A DNA stretch of 64,000 bases from Dehalococcoidia bacterium (lineage in GTDB: Bacteria > Chloroflexota > Dehalococcoidia > Lucifugimonadales > UBA826). The notes below the pieces were generated by a model. The model searched no databases, was not told the origin of the DNA, and saw only the letters and a program-made list of their open reading frames with translations. The DNA lies in assembly GCA_029936675.1 (NCBI GenBank), contig JAPYSB010000003.1, positions 31,489 through 95,488 on the forward strand, read 5' to 3'. The position numbers were made by a program, and so were the translations under genes. Shown one piece after another: positions 9,337-18,277 of this stretch; within the stretch, counting starts at the first letter, position 1; the number at the start of each line of letters is the position of its first letter.

Positions 9337-9749
9337 TTGATACTCCTTATTTAACAGGTTTATAACTATATACTTATCAGTGAGGTATTTGTCAGGGACA
9401 TAATATTTTCATTTGGTCAATGAGACAGAAGTGTTTTAGCTCTAGCTTCGCATGGAAAATAATGCTACAAATTTCTCAGCAATGGCTACCTCTGGGAATA
9501 CCATTAATATTCCATCAAGATCACTGCTAGCCCCTGTTTATGAATGATTCCAATACACTGGTTTTGGCAGGCTCGTAAAAATGGAATTCATCATAAAAAC
9601 TCCCGAAACAACTATTTTGCGCATGAAATCTAAATTTGCTTTTTGCTCATGAGTACTACTTTGTCTCAAGAGGTCCCTCTAAAAGTGAAGTTGACATAAA
9701 AAGAGATAGTCTATAGGTTTCCGAAAGAAACGAACTAGGAGACTTATAT
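9337..9749. other. Intergenic region with a promoter and a possible gene remnant
   Basis: This is a 413-bp gap between divergently oriented genes. The right end carries a sigma70-like promoter (listed separately) for the aldolase gene. On the minus strand, 9442-9537 is an open stretch of 31 codons ending in TAG. It contains DLDGILMVFPE and AEKFVALF, reminiscent of the C-terminus of luciferase-like monooxygenases. A stop codon lies immediately upstream, so at most it is a decayed fragment. Nothing else is recognised. Confidence 0.35.
9691..9719 (+). promoter_or_regulatory. Sigma70-like promoter of the aldolase gene
   Basis: TTGACA at 9691-9696 is a perfect -35 box. After 17 bp, TAGGTT at 9714-9719 can serve as -10; TATAGG two bases earlier is an alternative. 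Transcription would start near 9726, giving a short leader with AGGAG (9737-9741) before the ATG at 9750. Confidence 0.5.
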
Positions 9750-10643
9750 ATGGTCAAGAGAATTAACAGAGCCATTGAATTATTAGAAGATGATCAGCCA
9801 ATTTACTATACAGGATTGCATTCCTTCTCAAGAGATTTTCTGACTTATGAACAAGGTGAAAAAGACTCTGCGATATGGGCTGACTATATAAATATAGGGA
9901 TGGAACATGGCCCATTCGATATGGGTGGCTTAGAGGCCTACATGGATGGGTTAGTCGACGGTGGCCCTACACCATCAGGACATATCACCCCGACCGTAAT
10001 TGTTGAACTTCCTGTACAAGGAGAGAACGCAGAAATAATTAGGTATAACGCGTGGCAAATTAGGCAAATTTTAGCCAGAGGTGTTCATGGAATATTGTTG
10101 TGTGAGGCAACATCGGCAGAAGCAGTTGCCGCTTTTGTCGAATCTTGTAGATATAAACGCAATGATATAGGTGTCGGATACGGCCTTAAAGACGGGACAA
10201 GAGGAGTAGGTTCAGAATTTAAGACAAAACAAAAATGGGGTATTGAAGACGATAACGAATATAGAGCAAAGGCTGACCCTTGGCCATTGAACCCGGAAGG
10301 TGAGCTTCTATTGGGCCTCAAAATAGAAACTCTGGCAGGATTAAATAACTGTGAGCAAATACTAAGCGTTCCTGGGATTGGGTTTGCTGAAATGGGGCCT
10401 GGCGACATGTCCATGTCTATGAAAATCAAAAGAACTCCAGGTGCACCCCCTGATCAAAGAATAAAGGATGCCTCTTTAAGGGTTAAGAAAGCATGTGATA
10501 AAAATGGGGTCAAGTTTTTGGAAACAGGGACTCCGCAAAACATAATTGAAGTAATAGATTCCGGTGCCAGAGTGATAGCTGGGCAAAGTCAGGAGGCTGC
10601 AGAAATAGGAAGAAAGTACACCAACAGGAAAATGAAAAGTTAG
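9750..10643 (+). CDS. HpcH/HpaI aldolase/citrate lyase family protein
   Basis: This is a class II, metal-dependent aldolase family member, a TIM barrel that cleaves or forms 2-keto-3-deoxy acids or related hydroxy-acids. At 297 aa it is of usual length. The metal ligands are visible as Glu193 in KIETLAGL and Asp219 in GPGDMS, and the N-terminal MEHGPFD segment (51-57) contains the catalytic-loop His53. Marine Chloroflexota of the SAR202 group encode many such aldolases. The specific substrate is not deducible. It has its own promoter and is followed by a DUF1330 remnant and carbohydrate/amidohydrolase genes on the same strand. Confidence 0.9.
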   Translation: MVKRINRAIELLEDDQPIYYTGLHSFSRDFLTYEQGEKDSAIWADYINIGMEHGPFDMGGLEAYMDGLVDGGPTPSGHITPTVIVELPVQGENAEIIRYNAWQIRQILARGVHGILLCEATSAEAVAAFVESCRYKRNDIGVGYGLKDGTRGVGSEFKTKQKWGIEDDNEYRAKADPWPLNPEGELLLGLKIETLAGLNNCEQILSVPGIGFAEMGPGDMSMSMKIKRTPGAPPDQRIKDASLRVKKACDKNGVKFLETGTPQNIIEVIDSGARVIAGQSQEAAEIGRKYTNRKMKS

Positions 10644-10858
10644 TTATTTTCTTGCAATGAATAGATTGGTATTGCTCATACTAAACTTCAAAAGAGCTAG
10701 GTTGTCCTGAGTGAAAATACCCTTTCCTTTTAAAAAAGGCTCAACATTGGACAATTTATTTATTTTTACACAATACACTTATTTAACCTCCCAACTCCTT
10801 CTGAGAGTTTCAGGGCTTAGATACTTAATTAAAACCTTAATGAGAAAGGAGGAAATGG

Positions 10859-11154
10859 ATGCCGAAAGCCTATGCGATTGCCCATGTTACATTGATTAAT
10901 TCTGAGAATTTATAGAGCAATATGGCTCAAAAGTGGAAGACACTTTTAAAACCTTTGGTGGTGAATTTTTGGTCCGAGGTGGCAACATTTCATATATTGA
11001 AAGGGAGAAGCTAGGGGATCTCGATGTGGTTGTTGAGTTTCCTGACAGGGCCTCTGCCCTCGCATGGGAAAGAAGTTCAGAATATCAAGCCATATTACCG
11101 GGGCGTACTAAGAATGCCACAACTAACTTTATAATAATTGATGGTGTCGCCTAA
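10859..11154 (+). pseudogene. DUF1330 family gene disrupted by a one-base frameshift
   Basis: The ATG at 10859, preceded by AAGGAGG at 10846-10852, reads MPKAYAIAHVTLINSEN, the standard DUF1330 N-terminus, and then hits a TAG at 10913-10915. The remainder continues in another frame as EQYGSKVEDTFKTFGGEF, then FLVRGG, through to the stop at 11152-11154. Adding one T in the T-run at 10909-10911 restores a normal ~98-residue protein. DUF1330 proteins are small dimeric alpha/beta-barrel proteins of unknown enzymology. The lesion could be a genuine recent mutation or a sequencing/assembly error in a homopolymer. The downstream half alone has only a GTG at 10933 and lacks the first strand. Confidence 0.8.
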
Positions 11155-11257
11155 ATTAATCGTTACCTTGAAGCAGTAAAACGGAATCAATAACCGCAGT
11201 AATGCATGGTTATTATTGGTAGAACAATTGCAGGATGTCGATAGGAGTTCTAATGAT

Positions 11258-12343
11258 ATGAGATATCAGGATGAGAGGAACCACGGTTGTAGAGTATCAG
11301 ATGATTGGATGTTTCGAGGATTGAAGACAGTCGTCATGGAAAATGAAGTTCTGCGTATCGTTATTTTAGCCGATAAAGGTGCTGATATATATCAATTCGT
11401 TCACAAACCTTCGGATATTGATTTCTTGTGGAGGTCGCCCTGGGGAGTAACTAACCCTTCAACCTTTATACCTACTACTGGGGATGGAGTAGGTATTTGG
11501 ATGGATACCTATGAAGGAGGTTGGCAAACTGTGTTACCTGGTGGCGGGTTCCCATCAGAGTATGGGGGAGCGGATATGGGGTTGCACGGAGAAGTTAACA
11601 CAATTCCATGGGATTGCTTAATTTTGGAGGATGACGTCCGCCGTGTCAGTGTTAAATTCTCTGTCCGGGCGCATAGGACCCCGTTCTTTTTTGAGAAGAC
11701 ACTAACACTAGAAGCTGGGTCAGCGCGATTGAAAGTCGAGCAACGTCTTGTAAATGAAGGTGAAGAGGCTGTTCATTGTGTATGGGGTGAACATATCGTT
11801 CTTGGTGCTCCTTTCTTGAGTGATCAGTGCGTCATAGATCTGCCTGGTGGGACCGTTAAAAATCATCCTGTTGTTTTTCATGATAATAATCGTCTTAAAA
11901 CAGCTCATGAGTCTGTTTGGCCTTATACTCAACTCAAGGATGGTGGCACTCATGATTTAAGCATTGTGCCTAACAAAGACTTCAAATCATATGACCAATC
12001 ATATGTTACTGATATGCCCCAGGGTTGGTATGGCATCACGAATACAGAAATTGGAGTCGGGTTTGGGGTTTCGTATTCTACAGATGTGTACCGATACTTG
12101 TGGTACTGGCAGTCTCTCGGAGGAGGTTCTGGTTATCCCTGGTATGGGAGGACGTACAATGTCGGAATAGAGCCATTCACCAGTTATCCTAATGAGGGAT
12201 TGGGAAAGGCAGTCGAAAATGGGACTGCCTTGCTTGTAAATGGGGGAGAAGAAATCACGACCACCCTATTTGCAGTGGCATTTGAGTCTAACAAAGGTGT
12301 CAGAAATATTCTTGCCGATGGTACGGTCAAGCTAAAACCTTAA
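11258..12343 (+). CDS. DUF4432/aldose 1-epimerase-like galactose-mutarotase-fold protein
   Basis: This protein of about 361 aa has features of the galactose mutarotase-like superfamily: an N-terminal segment VVMENEVLRIVILADKGADI, a central W-GEH motif (CVWGEHIVLG) and a late GIEPFTSYP motif where mutarotases carry their acidic catalytic residue. It may interconvert or bind a sugar, but relatives of this subgroup are uncharacterised. The ATG at 11258 is preferred because AGGAG at 11243-11247 precedes it. The frame is open upstream to a TTG at 11216 without a ribosome-binding site. It lies in a plus-strand run with the aldolase and amidohydrolase genes. Confidence 0.8.
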   Translation: MRYQDERNHGCRVSDDWMFRGLKTVVMENEVLRIVILADKGADIYQFVHKPSDIDFLWRSPWGVTNPSTFIPTTGDGVGIWMDTYEGGWQTVLPGGGFPSEYGGADMGLHGEVNTIPWDCLILEDDVRRVSVKFSVRAHRTPFFFEKTLTLEAGSARLKVEQRLVNEGEEAVHCVWGEHIVLGAPFLSDQCVIDLPGGTVKNHPVVFHDNNRLKTAHESVWPYTQLKDGGTHDLSIVPNKDFKSYDQSYVTDMPQGWYGITNTEIGVGFGVSYSTDVYRYLWYWQSLGGGSGYPWYGRTYNVGIEPFTSYPNEGLGKAVENGTALLVNGGEEITTTLFAVAFESNKGVRNILADGTVKLKP

Positions 12344-12404
12344 TTTTAAGCTACCGGGCGGAGCCCTAAATAACATATCTTTAGAATAAGAGGCGATTGA
12401 TATT

Positions 12405-13643
12405 ATGAAAGCCGTGATTTGCGGGGAACTGTTTGATGGAACTGGGCTAACCTTGAAATCAGATTGGACCTTGTTCATTGACAAGGAAGAAATAATATCT
12501 TCCCATCCCACTTCAGATCGTGAAATTCCGTTAGATGCAGAGGTAATAGATGCACGGGAATTCACTGTTATCCCCGGATTAATTGACTGCCATGACCACA
12601 TTGCGTCATTCGGTTATGAAATTGCAGGTAGATGGGGGTTAACAGAACAGCAAAGTCATAGACATATGCGGATTGCATCTACACTCCATCAGACACTGCA
12701 AACTGGATACACCACAATAAGAGACGCTGGAGGATTGCCCGCGGGGTTTAGAGACGCAATAAACGAAGATTTGATACCAGGGCCTAGATTGATGATCTCG
12801 GTAGGTATTATCTCTCCGACAGGGGGAATTGCTGGACACCTGAGCCCCTCAGGCCATAAAACTCCATTTAGTAACGATCCTACTCTTCCTGACGGTGTTG
12901 CCAATGGGCCAATTGAGATGAGGAGCAAAGTTAGAGAGATGATTGGGGCGGGGGCGGATGTCATCAAATTTGCAGCAACTGGAGGCGCCAGCTCCCGTAT
13001 GGGATTGGAACCTAGAGACATGCTTATCACAAAAGATGAGATTGAAGCCATTGTTGATGAAGCCCACAAACTTGGTAAAAAAGTTATGTGCCATGCTTTG
13101 GGCGGTCCTGGCCTTACTGCAAGTTTGGAAGCTGGCGTGGATTCGATCGAACATGGTACTTTCCTCCATGAGGATCCTGGAAATCTCAAGGTGATGGCTC
13201 AAAACGATATTTTTTTTACACCGACATTTGCCGTATACAAATATCATTCTGAAAGAGGGACTCCCCATGGGAGACGTAGAGCGAGTGAGCTAAAAACTGA
13301 TCACACTAAGAGTTTATTGGCGGCGATGGATTATGGAGTGAAAATAGTTGCTGGTACAGATGCGGGAGGCTGGATCCACGGCAATAACGCAGAGGAATTG
13401 TCCTGTTTGGTGGAGGCTGGGATGAGCCCCAGCCAGGCTATTCTAGCTGGGACCCAAACAGCAGCGGAATGCATTGGTCTCCACGAAGAATTAGGAACCT
13501 TAGAGAAGAAGAAAAAAGCTGACCTTTTATTTGTATCCAAAAATCCGCTTGAGGATATATCTTGTCTCGAATTTGGTGAAGCCGTCTCTCTAGTAATGAA
13601 AGGAGGGAAAGTGGTGTTTGACAAACGTCATCAAAGCCCGTGA
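12405..13643 (+). CDS. Metal-dependent amidohydrolase (imidazolonepropionase-like)
   Basis: This 412-aa protein of the amidohydrolase superfamily hydrolyses amide or ester bonds with a binuclear or mononuclear metal centre. The ligands are visible: His63-x-His65 in GLIDCHDHI, Lys188 in ADVIKFAATGG (the carbamylated-Lys position), His230 in MCHALGG, His250 in SIEHGT and Asp319 in AGTDAGG. It has the small beta-sandwich at both ends typical of imidazolonepropionase/Xaa-Pro dipeptidase-like members. Substrate is unknown; relatives act on cyclic amides, dipeptides or organophosphates. It follows the epimerase-like gene by 61 bp on the same strand. Confidence 0.92.
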   Translation: MKAVICGELFDGTGLTLKSDWTLFIDKEEIISSHPTSDREIPLDAEVIDAREFTVIPGLIDCHDHIASFGYEIAGRWGLTEQQSHRHMRIASTLHQTLQTGYTTIRDAGGLPAGFRDAINEDLIPGPRLMISVGIISPTGGIAGHLSPSGHKTPFSNDPTLPDGVANGPIEMRSKVREMIGAGADVIKFAATGGASSRMGLEPRDMLITKDEIEAIVDEAHKLGKKVMCHALGGPGLTASLEAGVDSIEHGTFLHEDPGNLKVMAQNDIFFTPTFAVYKYHSERGTPHGRRRASELKTDHTKSLLAAMDYGVKIVAGTDAGGWIHGNNAEELSCLVEAGMSPSQAILAGTQTAAECIGLHEELGTLEKKKKADLLFVSKNPLEDISCLEFGEAVSLVMKGGKVVFDKRHQSP

Positions 13644-13685
13644 TTCTAAACTAAATAGGCTCAAGAAGATGTTGTTAAAATATGG

Positions 13686-14582
13686 TTACGAATTTGGTGG
13701 ATAGTTCTGAAGCCACCATTTCGCAATTTCATCTCTTCTTGCAAACCATACATCAGGTTTGCAGCTGACATATTCGAAAAATTGCTTTAGGATTCCCGCC
13801 CTGGATGGCCGACCAATAATGCGACAATGAAGCCCGATATTCATAAGTTTCGGATTGCTAATTCCTTCTTCATACAAAAGATCAAACGTGTTTTTAAGTG
13901 TCTCAAGGAAATCTGAAGGTCGATTCATTCCACCACGCCAAAAACGAGTATCATTTACTTCAAGAGAATATGGAACGATCAACCAAGGGTTGCCATTAAC
14001 ATTTTCATAATAAGGGATATCGTCAGAATAGGAATTCGAGTCATAAATGAAGCCTTCCGTAGCAGCGATTAACTCCCTAGTTTTTTCGCTGGGAGCGTAT
14101 CTCGTATACCAGCCTTGAGGCCTGACGCCAGTGGTTTTTTCAAGGGATTCTACGGTTTTATCAATAGCGGTTCTTTCCGATTCTGTGTCCATAAGATAGT
14201 ACTCTTCCCACCTGTACCCGTGGCCTACCACCTCATGACCACGCCTAACTATTTCAGGACCAACAATCGGGTTTCTCTCGAGTGCCAATGCGCAGCAGAA
14301 AAAAGAAGCAGGAATCGAATAACCGTCGAGTATATCCATAATCCTCCATACGCCAACCCGGCTTCCATACTCGAAGAAAGACTCATTTGCGAGATCTCTT
14401 TGTGAAGGCGGTACAGGCGAGGGCACCTCATTATTGGATTCATGGGTTTCGTCCCCATCCAAAATCGAATATTCAGAGCCTTCTTCGTAATTGACAACCA
14501 CCGAGATAGCTATACGTGAATTGTTTGGCCAAACAACTTTGGGAGGTGAATTGCCATAACCTTGAAAATTTCTACTGGTCAT
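13686..14582 (-). CDS. Polysaccharide deacetylase/PuuE-like (NodB homology) protein
   Basis: This 298-aa NodB-type TIM-barrel protein is closest to the PuuE allantoinase-like branch. Visible signatures are NYEEGSE near the start, YGSRVGVWR, GHGYRWEEY, RPQGWYTRYAPS, DSNSYSDDIPYY and IPYSLEVND. True peptidoglycan deacetylases have an Asp-Asp-His metal triad. The PuuE branch lacks the usual NodB motif 1, so chitin or peptidoglycan is an unlikely substrate and ureide or amide hydrolysis is more plausible. It converges with the amidohydrolase gene (43 bp between stops). No other purine-ureide gene is nearby apart from the nucleoside hydrolase 6 kb away. Confidence 0.85.
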   Translation of the reverse strand: MTSRNFQGYGNSPPKVVWPNNSRIAISVVVNYEEGSEYSILDGDETHESNNEVPSPVPPSQRDLANESFFEYGSRVGVWRIMDILDGYSIPASFFCCALALERNPIVGPEIVRRGHEVVGHGYRWEEYYLMDTESERTAIDKTVESLEKTTGVRPQGWYTRYAPSEKTRELIAATEGFIYDSNSYSDDIPYYENVNGNPWLIVPYSLEVNDTRFWRGGMNRPSDFLETLKNTFDLLYEEGISNPKLMNIGLHCRIIGRPSRAGILKQFFEYVSCKPDVWFARRDEIAKWWLQNYPPNS

Positions 14583-14843
14583 ATAATTCCTCTTACCTCA
14601 CTTGATAATTTAATTATTTATTACAGCATTCTAAAACAAATCCATAAATAATTATGATGCTCACATCGTATAGAATTTGAGAGATAGATGTAGCCAACGA
14701 AGGATGTTTGCCACGGAGTCAGTAGCTATGAAAAAATTTCTTGATTTCTACCAAATCTGGCAATTTTATCGAGGAGATGAGTGGACCAACCATTATTGAA
14801 CTTACTCAGAGGGGTTCATCCTTCACCTCTGGGTGGACACTGC

Positions 14844-15266
14844 CTACCCGGCATCCCCGTAGTAAATGTGCTCAGGCACAACAATAATCGCAGAGCGCCG
14901 GTCCTTTTGCACAGCCAGGTCGAACTCTTCCCAGTCAGGATGCTCTTTGCCGCTGCCTGCCCTATAAACTTCACGTAGGGTTAGCCTTAGCTTCTCTACG
15001 GGCGTAGCATCGGGGGACAATACCTGAGCGTGGCCTTCCAGAACGGCGTAATCGCCCCAGTCACGCCGAGAGACCATCAACGAGCAGCGAGGATTACGTC
15101 TTAGGTTAGCTAGCTTGGCGCTGCCTGGGGAGATTGTGAAGGCAACACCGTTATTGACGACGCCCACAGTGACGATACTTATTTGGACCGCACCGCTCCT
15201 ACGGAAGGTGGTGAATACTGCATCATGGTTAAATGCCACGATTCCCTCTATCTTGTCTAATTGCAT
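14844..15266 (-). CDS. PPOX-class pyridoxamine 5'-phosphate oxidase-fold protein (probable F420- or flavin-binding)
   Basis: This 140-aa single-domain split-barrel protein has the PPOX/FDOR pattern: a first strand HDAVFTTFRRSGAVQISIV, a second VAFTISPGSAKLANLRRNP, and CSLMVSRRDWGDYAVLEGHA. Such proteins reduce substrates with deazaflavin F420 or FMN. The cofactor cannot be decided from sequence, but the K-x-NL-RNP segment is typical of F420-binding members. A clear paralogue is encoded at 38836-39264, sharing GKEHP(N/D)W and the aligned C-terminal half. The gene stands alone, downstream of a short gap containing a small inverted repeat (14807-14831) that could terminate it. Confidence 0.85.
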   Translation of the reverse strand: MQLDKIEGIVAFNHDAVFTTFRRSGAVQISIVTVGVVNNGVAFTISPGSAKLANLRRNPRCSLMVSRRDWGDYAVLEGHAQVLSPDATPVEKLRLTLREVYRAGSGKEHPDWEEFDLAVQKDRRSAIIVVPEHIYYGDAG

Positions 15267-15445
15267 GCAATCTCCTTAGCCTATTCTCCAATCACTTTCT
15301 TTATCCCACCTTACCATCCATTTCGTAGAGGAATATTACCGAATGTAGGCAGAGCATGAGTCGAAGTTACCCTCCGCGCAATGATGGGTTCGTCTTTTGC
15401 TACCCCCACATAGGGAGCCTACTGCCCATAAAATTTTGAATTACC

Positions 15446-15463
15446 TATAATGGCGCCGGGAGG
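15446..15463 (+). promoter_or_regulatory. -10 box and ribosome-binding site of the Cys/His-finger gene
   Basis: TATAAT at 15446-15451 is a consensus -10 element. Only a weak -35 (TGCCCA at 15423-15428) lies 17 bp upstream. GGGAGG at 15458-15463 sits 5 nt before the ATG at 15469. The predicted transcript would have a leader of only about 12 nt. Confidence 0.5.
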
Positions 15464-15468
15464 ATGGT

Positions 15469-16572
15469 ATGACTTCACAGACGATATGTTGGTGTGGACA
15501 TGAGTTTAGACGACATTATTTTTTTTCTTGTAATCTTTGCGACCAACATTCACCATCAAAATGCTGGTGTGGACATCATATTAGGTACCATCGCAATGAA
15601 AGGTGCACTCTGTGCTTTAAACAAAAGAAAAACAGTCAGCATATTTTTACCATTATTGAATATCGCATATGTGAGTGCAGGCACCGTAGGGAGTTCCACG
15701 AAGAAATTTATAGCGGCGATGAGCATGAACAGAGAGAGTGTACTCGCTGTCAAAGTTGCCTCCAGTACATACCTTTGTTCCCATATGCCTACAAACCTCT
15801 GGAACCTCCTCTAGCTGTTAGCAGTACTAATAAAATTAATAGCGACAAACTGGACAAATCCCTACTGATTACATCAGATAACAGGGTGGTGAATCTCAAA
15901 GATGATAGTACTTGGGAATACCTAACATTTCCTCAATCGAGCCTAGACACGTTGCAAGCTATTAAACAGACTCCTGCGGCACTTAAGCTTTTTCATGGTT
16001 TGTTCCATATAGCCGGTGTCAGGGTTTTAGACACAGGGGAGACATTTACCTGCGTGCAGGCTGACACAGGTATCGAGTTCATCGATGGTATAAACGAAAA
16101 CAATGTGGCCTACACTGTTCAGATACACGCCTACCAAGCCGAGAGGCTTGCCAGATATCTGCGGAAAGAAGACATCGATGAAATTGAACAATACCGAATC
16201 GTTAGAAGTTTGTATGAACCCATGGCCTCAGCAGCATTGAAGAACACTGGGGTACTGTGGTTCATGAACAATTCCTTAATCAGTCTTCTTGTAAATAGGA
16301 AACGAGTGGTACACATTGAGTTGCTCTCCCCGAACCCAGAGCAGGAAAATCACGCCTATTACACCCTATTAGGTGTGTCCAATCAGTGGCTGATTTTAGA
16401 TGGGCATCATGGCACTCCAGATAGGACGTTCAGTATGAACCATCTCGATGTCTTAGAAATGTGTAGACATGTCACAACCACTCTGAGGACTGAAGGGTGG
16501 GTAGGATGGATTAGGTTAGCCAAGTGGTACGTTGGGTGGCGAAAGAAAGTTCAAAATGATCTGAGCAACTGA
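15469..16572 (+). CDS. Protein with three tandem Cys/His zinc-finger-like repeats and an unknown C-terminal domain
   Basis: I do not recognise this 367-aa protein as a named family. Its first 97 residues contain three copies of a C-x-C-x-H-x4-H-...-C-x2-C motif. Copy 1 uses C7, C9, H11, H16, C21, C24. Copy 2 uses C32, C34, H36, H41, C46, C49, with identical spacing. Copy 3 uses C68, C70, H72, H77, C91, C94, with a longer loop and one more Cys at 97. Each unit could bind one or two zinc ions. After a linker, residues ~130-367 form a globular alpha/beta domain rich in aromatics, with no signal peptide or membrane segment. Promoter and ribosome-binding site support the start. A 56-bp repeat follows its stop by 28 bp. 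Nucleic-acid or protein binding is plausible but is inference. Confidence 0.75.
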   Translation: MTSQTICWCGHEFRRHYFFSCNLCDQHSPSKCWCGHHIRYHRNERCTLCFKQKKNSQHIFTIIEYRICECRHRREFHEEIYSGDEHEQRECTRCQSCLQYIPLFPYAYKPLEPPLAVSSTNKINSDKLDKSLLITSDNRVVNLKDDSTWEYLTFPQSSLDTLQAIKQTPAALKLFHGLFHIAGVRVLDTGETFTCVQADTGIEFIDGINENNVAYTVQIHAYQAERLARYLRKEDIDEIEQYRIVRSLYEPMASAALKNTGVLWFMNNSLISLLVNRKRVVHIELLSPNPEQENHAYYTLLGVSNQWLILDGHHGTPDRTFSMNHLDVLEMCRHVTTTLRTEGWVGWIRLAKWYVGWRKKVQNDLSN

Positions 16573-16600
16573 TTCTCAATCAGTAGGGCCATTTAATGCC

Positions 16601-16656
16601 ATATTTTCTGCCTGATATCAGATCGTGTCGGGAATTTGGTCGGCAAAATGTCGGCA
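16601..16656 (+). repeat. 56-bp direct repeat, left copy
   Basis: This 56-bp sequence recurs at 22936-22991 with 51 of 56 identical bases and no gaps. It contains the palindrome CTGATATCAG, then three GTCGG(G/C)A boxes spaced 12 and 11 bp apart, about one helical turn. The copy lies 28 bp after the stop of the Cys/His-finger gene. It could be a protein-binding iteron array or an attachment-type site. Confidence 0.8.
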
Positions 16657-16767
16657 GAGATGAACCGGTTGGGATAGGGCAGCACCTTTATATTGGTCTG
16701 TAGTGGCTCAGACTATTTCTTGCCTATTTGGATACCGTGAGACTTACAGGGCCAGATAACTATTAGA

Positions 16768-17964
16768 TTAGAACTCGTTCGGCCACCAGGGCTGTAAGTC
16801 AGTCTTGAACATATTGTCTGCAAGAGCCAACGAGCCCTGCCTGTTTTCGTGGGCGCGTCCCGCGCGAGCAAGTGCAGTGAAGGTAATTCCTCCCAGATAG
16901 GCGGAAGACAGGTCCGCAGCTGATATAGAGATATCGGAGGGTTTGCTGGTCAGAACACAACTGGATCCTTGAGGGCTTCCTTCAAGCTCATAGAAATTTT
17001 CATTCCAGGGGCAGAACCTATCATTTATCTCGAACACCAGACGTCCTTCACAGTCATAACTCCGTTCCGATAGGGCATCTTTGACAGCAACTAAACGAAG
17101 CCAAAGATCGTCTCTCAGGGACTGATGTAGTCGCCGAGGGTCTGACAGCATCCAGGGTAAAGGATCGTCAATAGGACGTTTGGGCGCATCAATACGTCTC
17201 ATTAAATCTACCCCGAAGCAATACCTCCAGAGCGCTGTATGAGATGTTGAGGTCGCCGATATCATCTCGTGAATCATTAAGATATCTTTTCTTATCCGGT
17301 AGCTCACATATCCGTCTACCTGTCCATTTTCCTCATAGACAACGTGGAACAGCTCGCTGGCATCACCCCGATGGTACTCAGGGTCTGACAGGTATAGCTT
17401 CCACAGGGATTTGGTGCCCTTAATAAACCCTGACCGTTTGGCATTGGCGCGTTCAGCCACTTCGGGTAGCGTGTCAAGGGCGTCACCGCTATTGATAAAG
17501 CTGTACTTACCCTTTGTCGAAACATCATTAATAAACGCTGTATGGCGACGATCAATGGAGAAATCTACCTGCCTAGAACCTATGCCATAACCATATCGGC
17601 CGTAGATTATTGACTCAGAGGCCCCTAGAGCAGACAAAGTTTCCCCACGCGCATAAAAGTCGCGCATGTGAAAATCCATCATTCGGTTGAGAATGCCTCT
17701 TCGCCGATGAGTTGGCAATACCGCCACATTGTCTAAGAGGGTAGTGGGAAATCTTTCTATTCCCACGTTCATTTTGAGGGGATAGGCGATGCCAAACCCT
17801 ACTATAATACCTTCATCAAACGCAGCGACCCCTCGACCGTCATTTAGGGCTTCGGTAATAAGAGGCAATGCAGCTTTGTCGCCATGTCCCCCGTTGGCAC
17901 GTTCTACCGCAATATGACTTTCAAGAATTTCATCTTTCTGGATATACCGAATTTCTATTGTCAA
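16768..17964 (-). CDS. GNAT family N-acetyltransferase, Eis-like
   Basis: This 398-aa protein has the three-part Eis architecture: an N-terminal GNAT domain, a second GNAT-like domain and a C-terminal SCP2-like domain. The acetyl-CoA-binding P-loop region reads AVLPTHRRRG at residues 81-90, and the Eis-typical ASESIIYGRYGYG follows. The protein ends with a carboxyl-terminal Phe, as Eis proteins often do, where the terminal carboxylate serves in catalysis. Eis enzymes acetylate amines such as aminoglycosides or lysine side chains; the native substrate here is unknown. The ORF is isolated on the minus strand within the segment between the two 56-bp repeats. Confidence 0.9.
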   Translation of the reverse strand: MTIEIRYIQKDEILESHIAVERANGGHGDKAALPLITEALNDGRGVAAFDEGIIVGFGIAYPLKMNVGIERFPTTLLDNVAVLPTHRRRGILNRMMDFHMRDFYARGETLSALGASESIIYGRYGYGIGSRQVDFSIDRRHTAFINDVSTKGKYSFINSGDALDTLPEVAERANAKRSGFIKGTKSLWKLYLSDPEYHRGDASELFHVVYEENGQVDGYVSYRIRKDILMIHEMISATSTSHTALWRYCFGVDLMRRIDAPKRPIDDPLPWMLSDPRRLHQSLRDDLWLRLVAVKDALSERSYDCEGRLVFEINDRFCPWNENFYELEGSPQGSSCVLTSKPSDISISAADLSSAYLGGITFTALARAGRAHENRQGSLALADNMFKTDLQPWWPNEF

Positions 17965-18128
17965 ATATCTGCTTCCTCCATCTGAGAATGGGAGCCAGAT
18001 TCATGTTTCATTTGCAAACATTCCTGCAATTTTTGAAATAATAAGATTTAACGCATAGTAACATTTTGACTACCACACGGTGTGATTGGAAATAGCACTG
18101 TTGGGGGTAGATAAATGGGGTACGCACG

Positions 18129-18162
18129 AAGGGGTGTCAGGCAGCATTCTTCCCAACGCAAA
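18129..18162 (+). repeat. 34-bp imperfect repeat, left copy
   Basis: The stretch from AAGGGGTGTCA at 18129 matches 19256-19289 at 28 of 34 positions in the same orientation. The two copies flank the duplicated-domain gene at 18278-19081. It sits in the 313-bp gap 17965-18277, which otherwise contains only the hairpin at 18198-18236. Confidence 0.5.
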
Positions 18163-18197
18163 CCGAAACTGTCCCTCACGCTGAAGTCATGGAGTCT

Positions 18198-18236
18198 ATT
18201 GAACTCTGGGATAATGTATTTGCCCCAGAGTTCAAT
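18198..18236 (-). terminator. Long perfect hairpin downstream of the duplicated-domain gene
   Basis: ATTGAACTCTGGG at 18198-18210 and its exact complement CCCAGAGTTCAAT at 18224-18236 form a 13-pair stem with a 13-nt loop. It lies 41 bp past the stop of the minus-strand gene at 18278-19081 and is probably its terminator. It has no T-tract on either strand, so termination efficiency is uncertain. Confidence 0.55.
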
Positions 18237-18277
18237 TAGTGATTTGGCAAAGCTCCATTTATAAGAGCTATATCAGC

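Noticed and set aside
9442-9537. Luciferase-like monooxygenase gene
   Set aside because: Only 31 codons with a weak resemblance to a C-terminus and an upstream stop; too short to call a gene.
10711-10899. 62-codon open frame reading MKIPFPFKK
   Set aside because: It overlaps the DUF1330 N-terminus in another frame, has no ribosome-binding site and no recognisable product.
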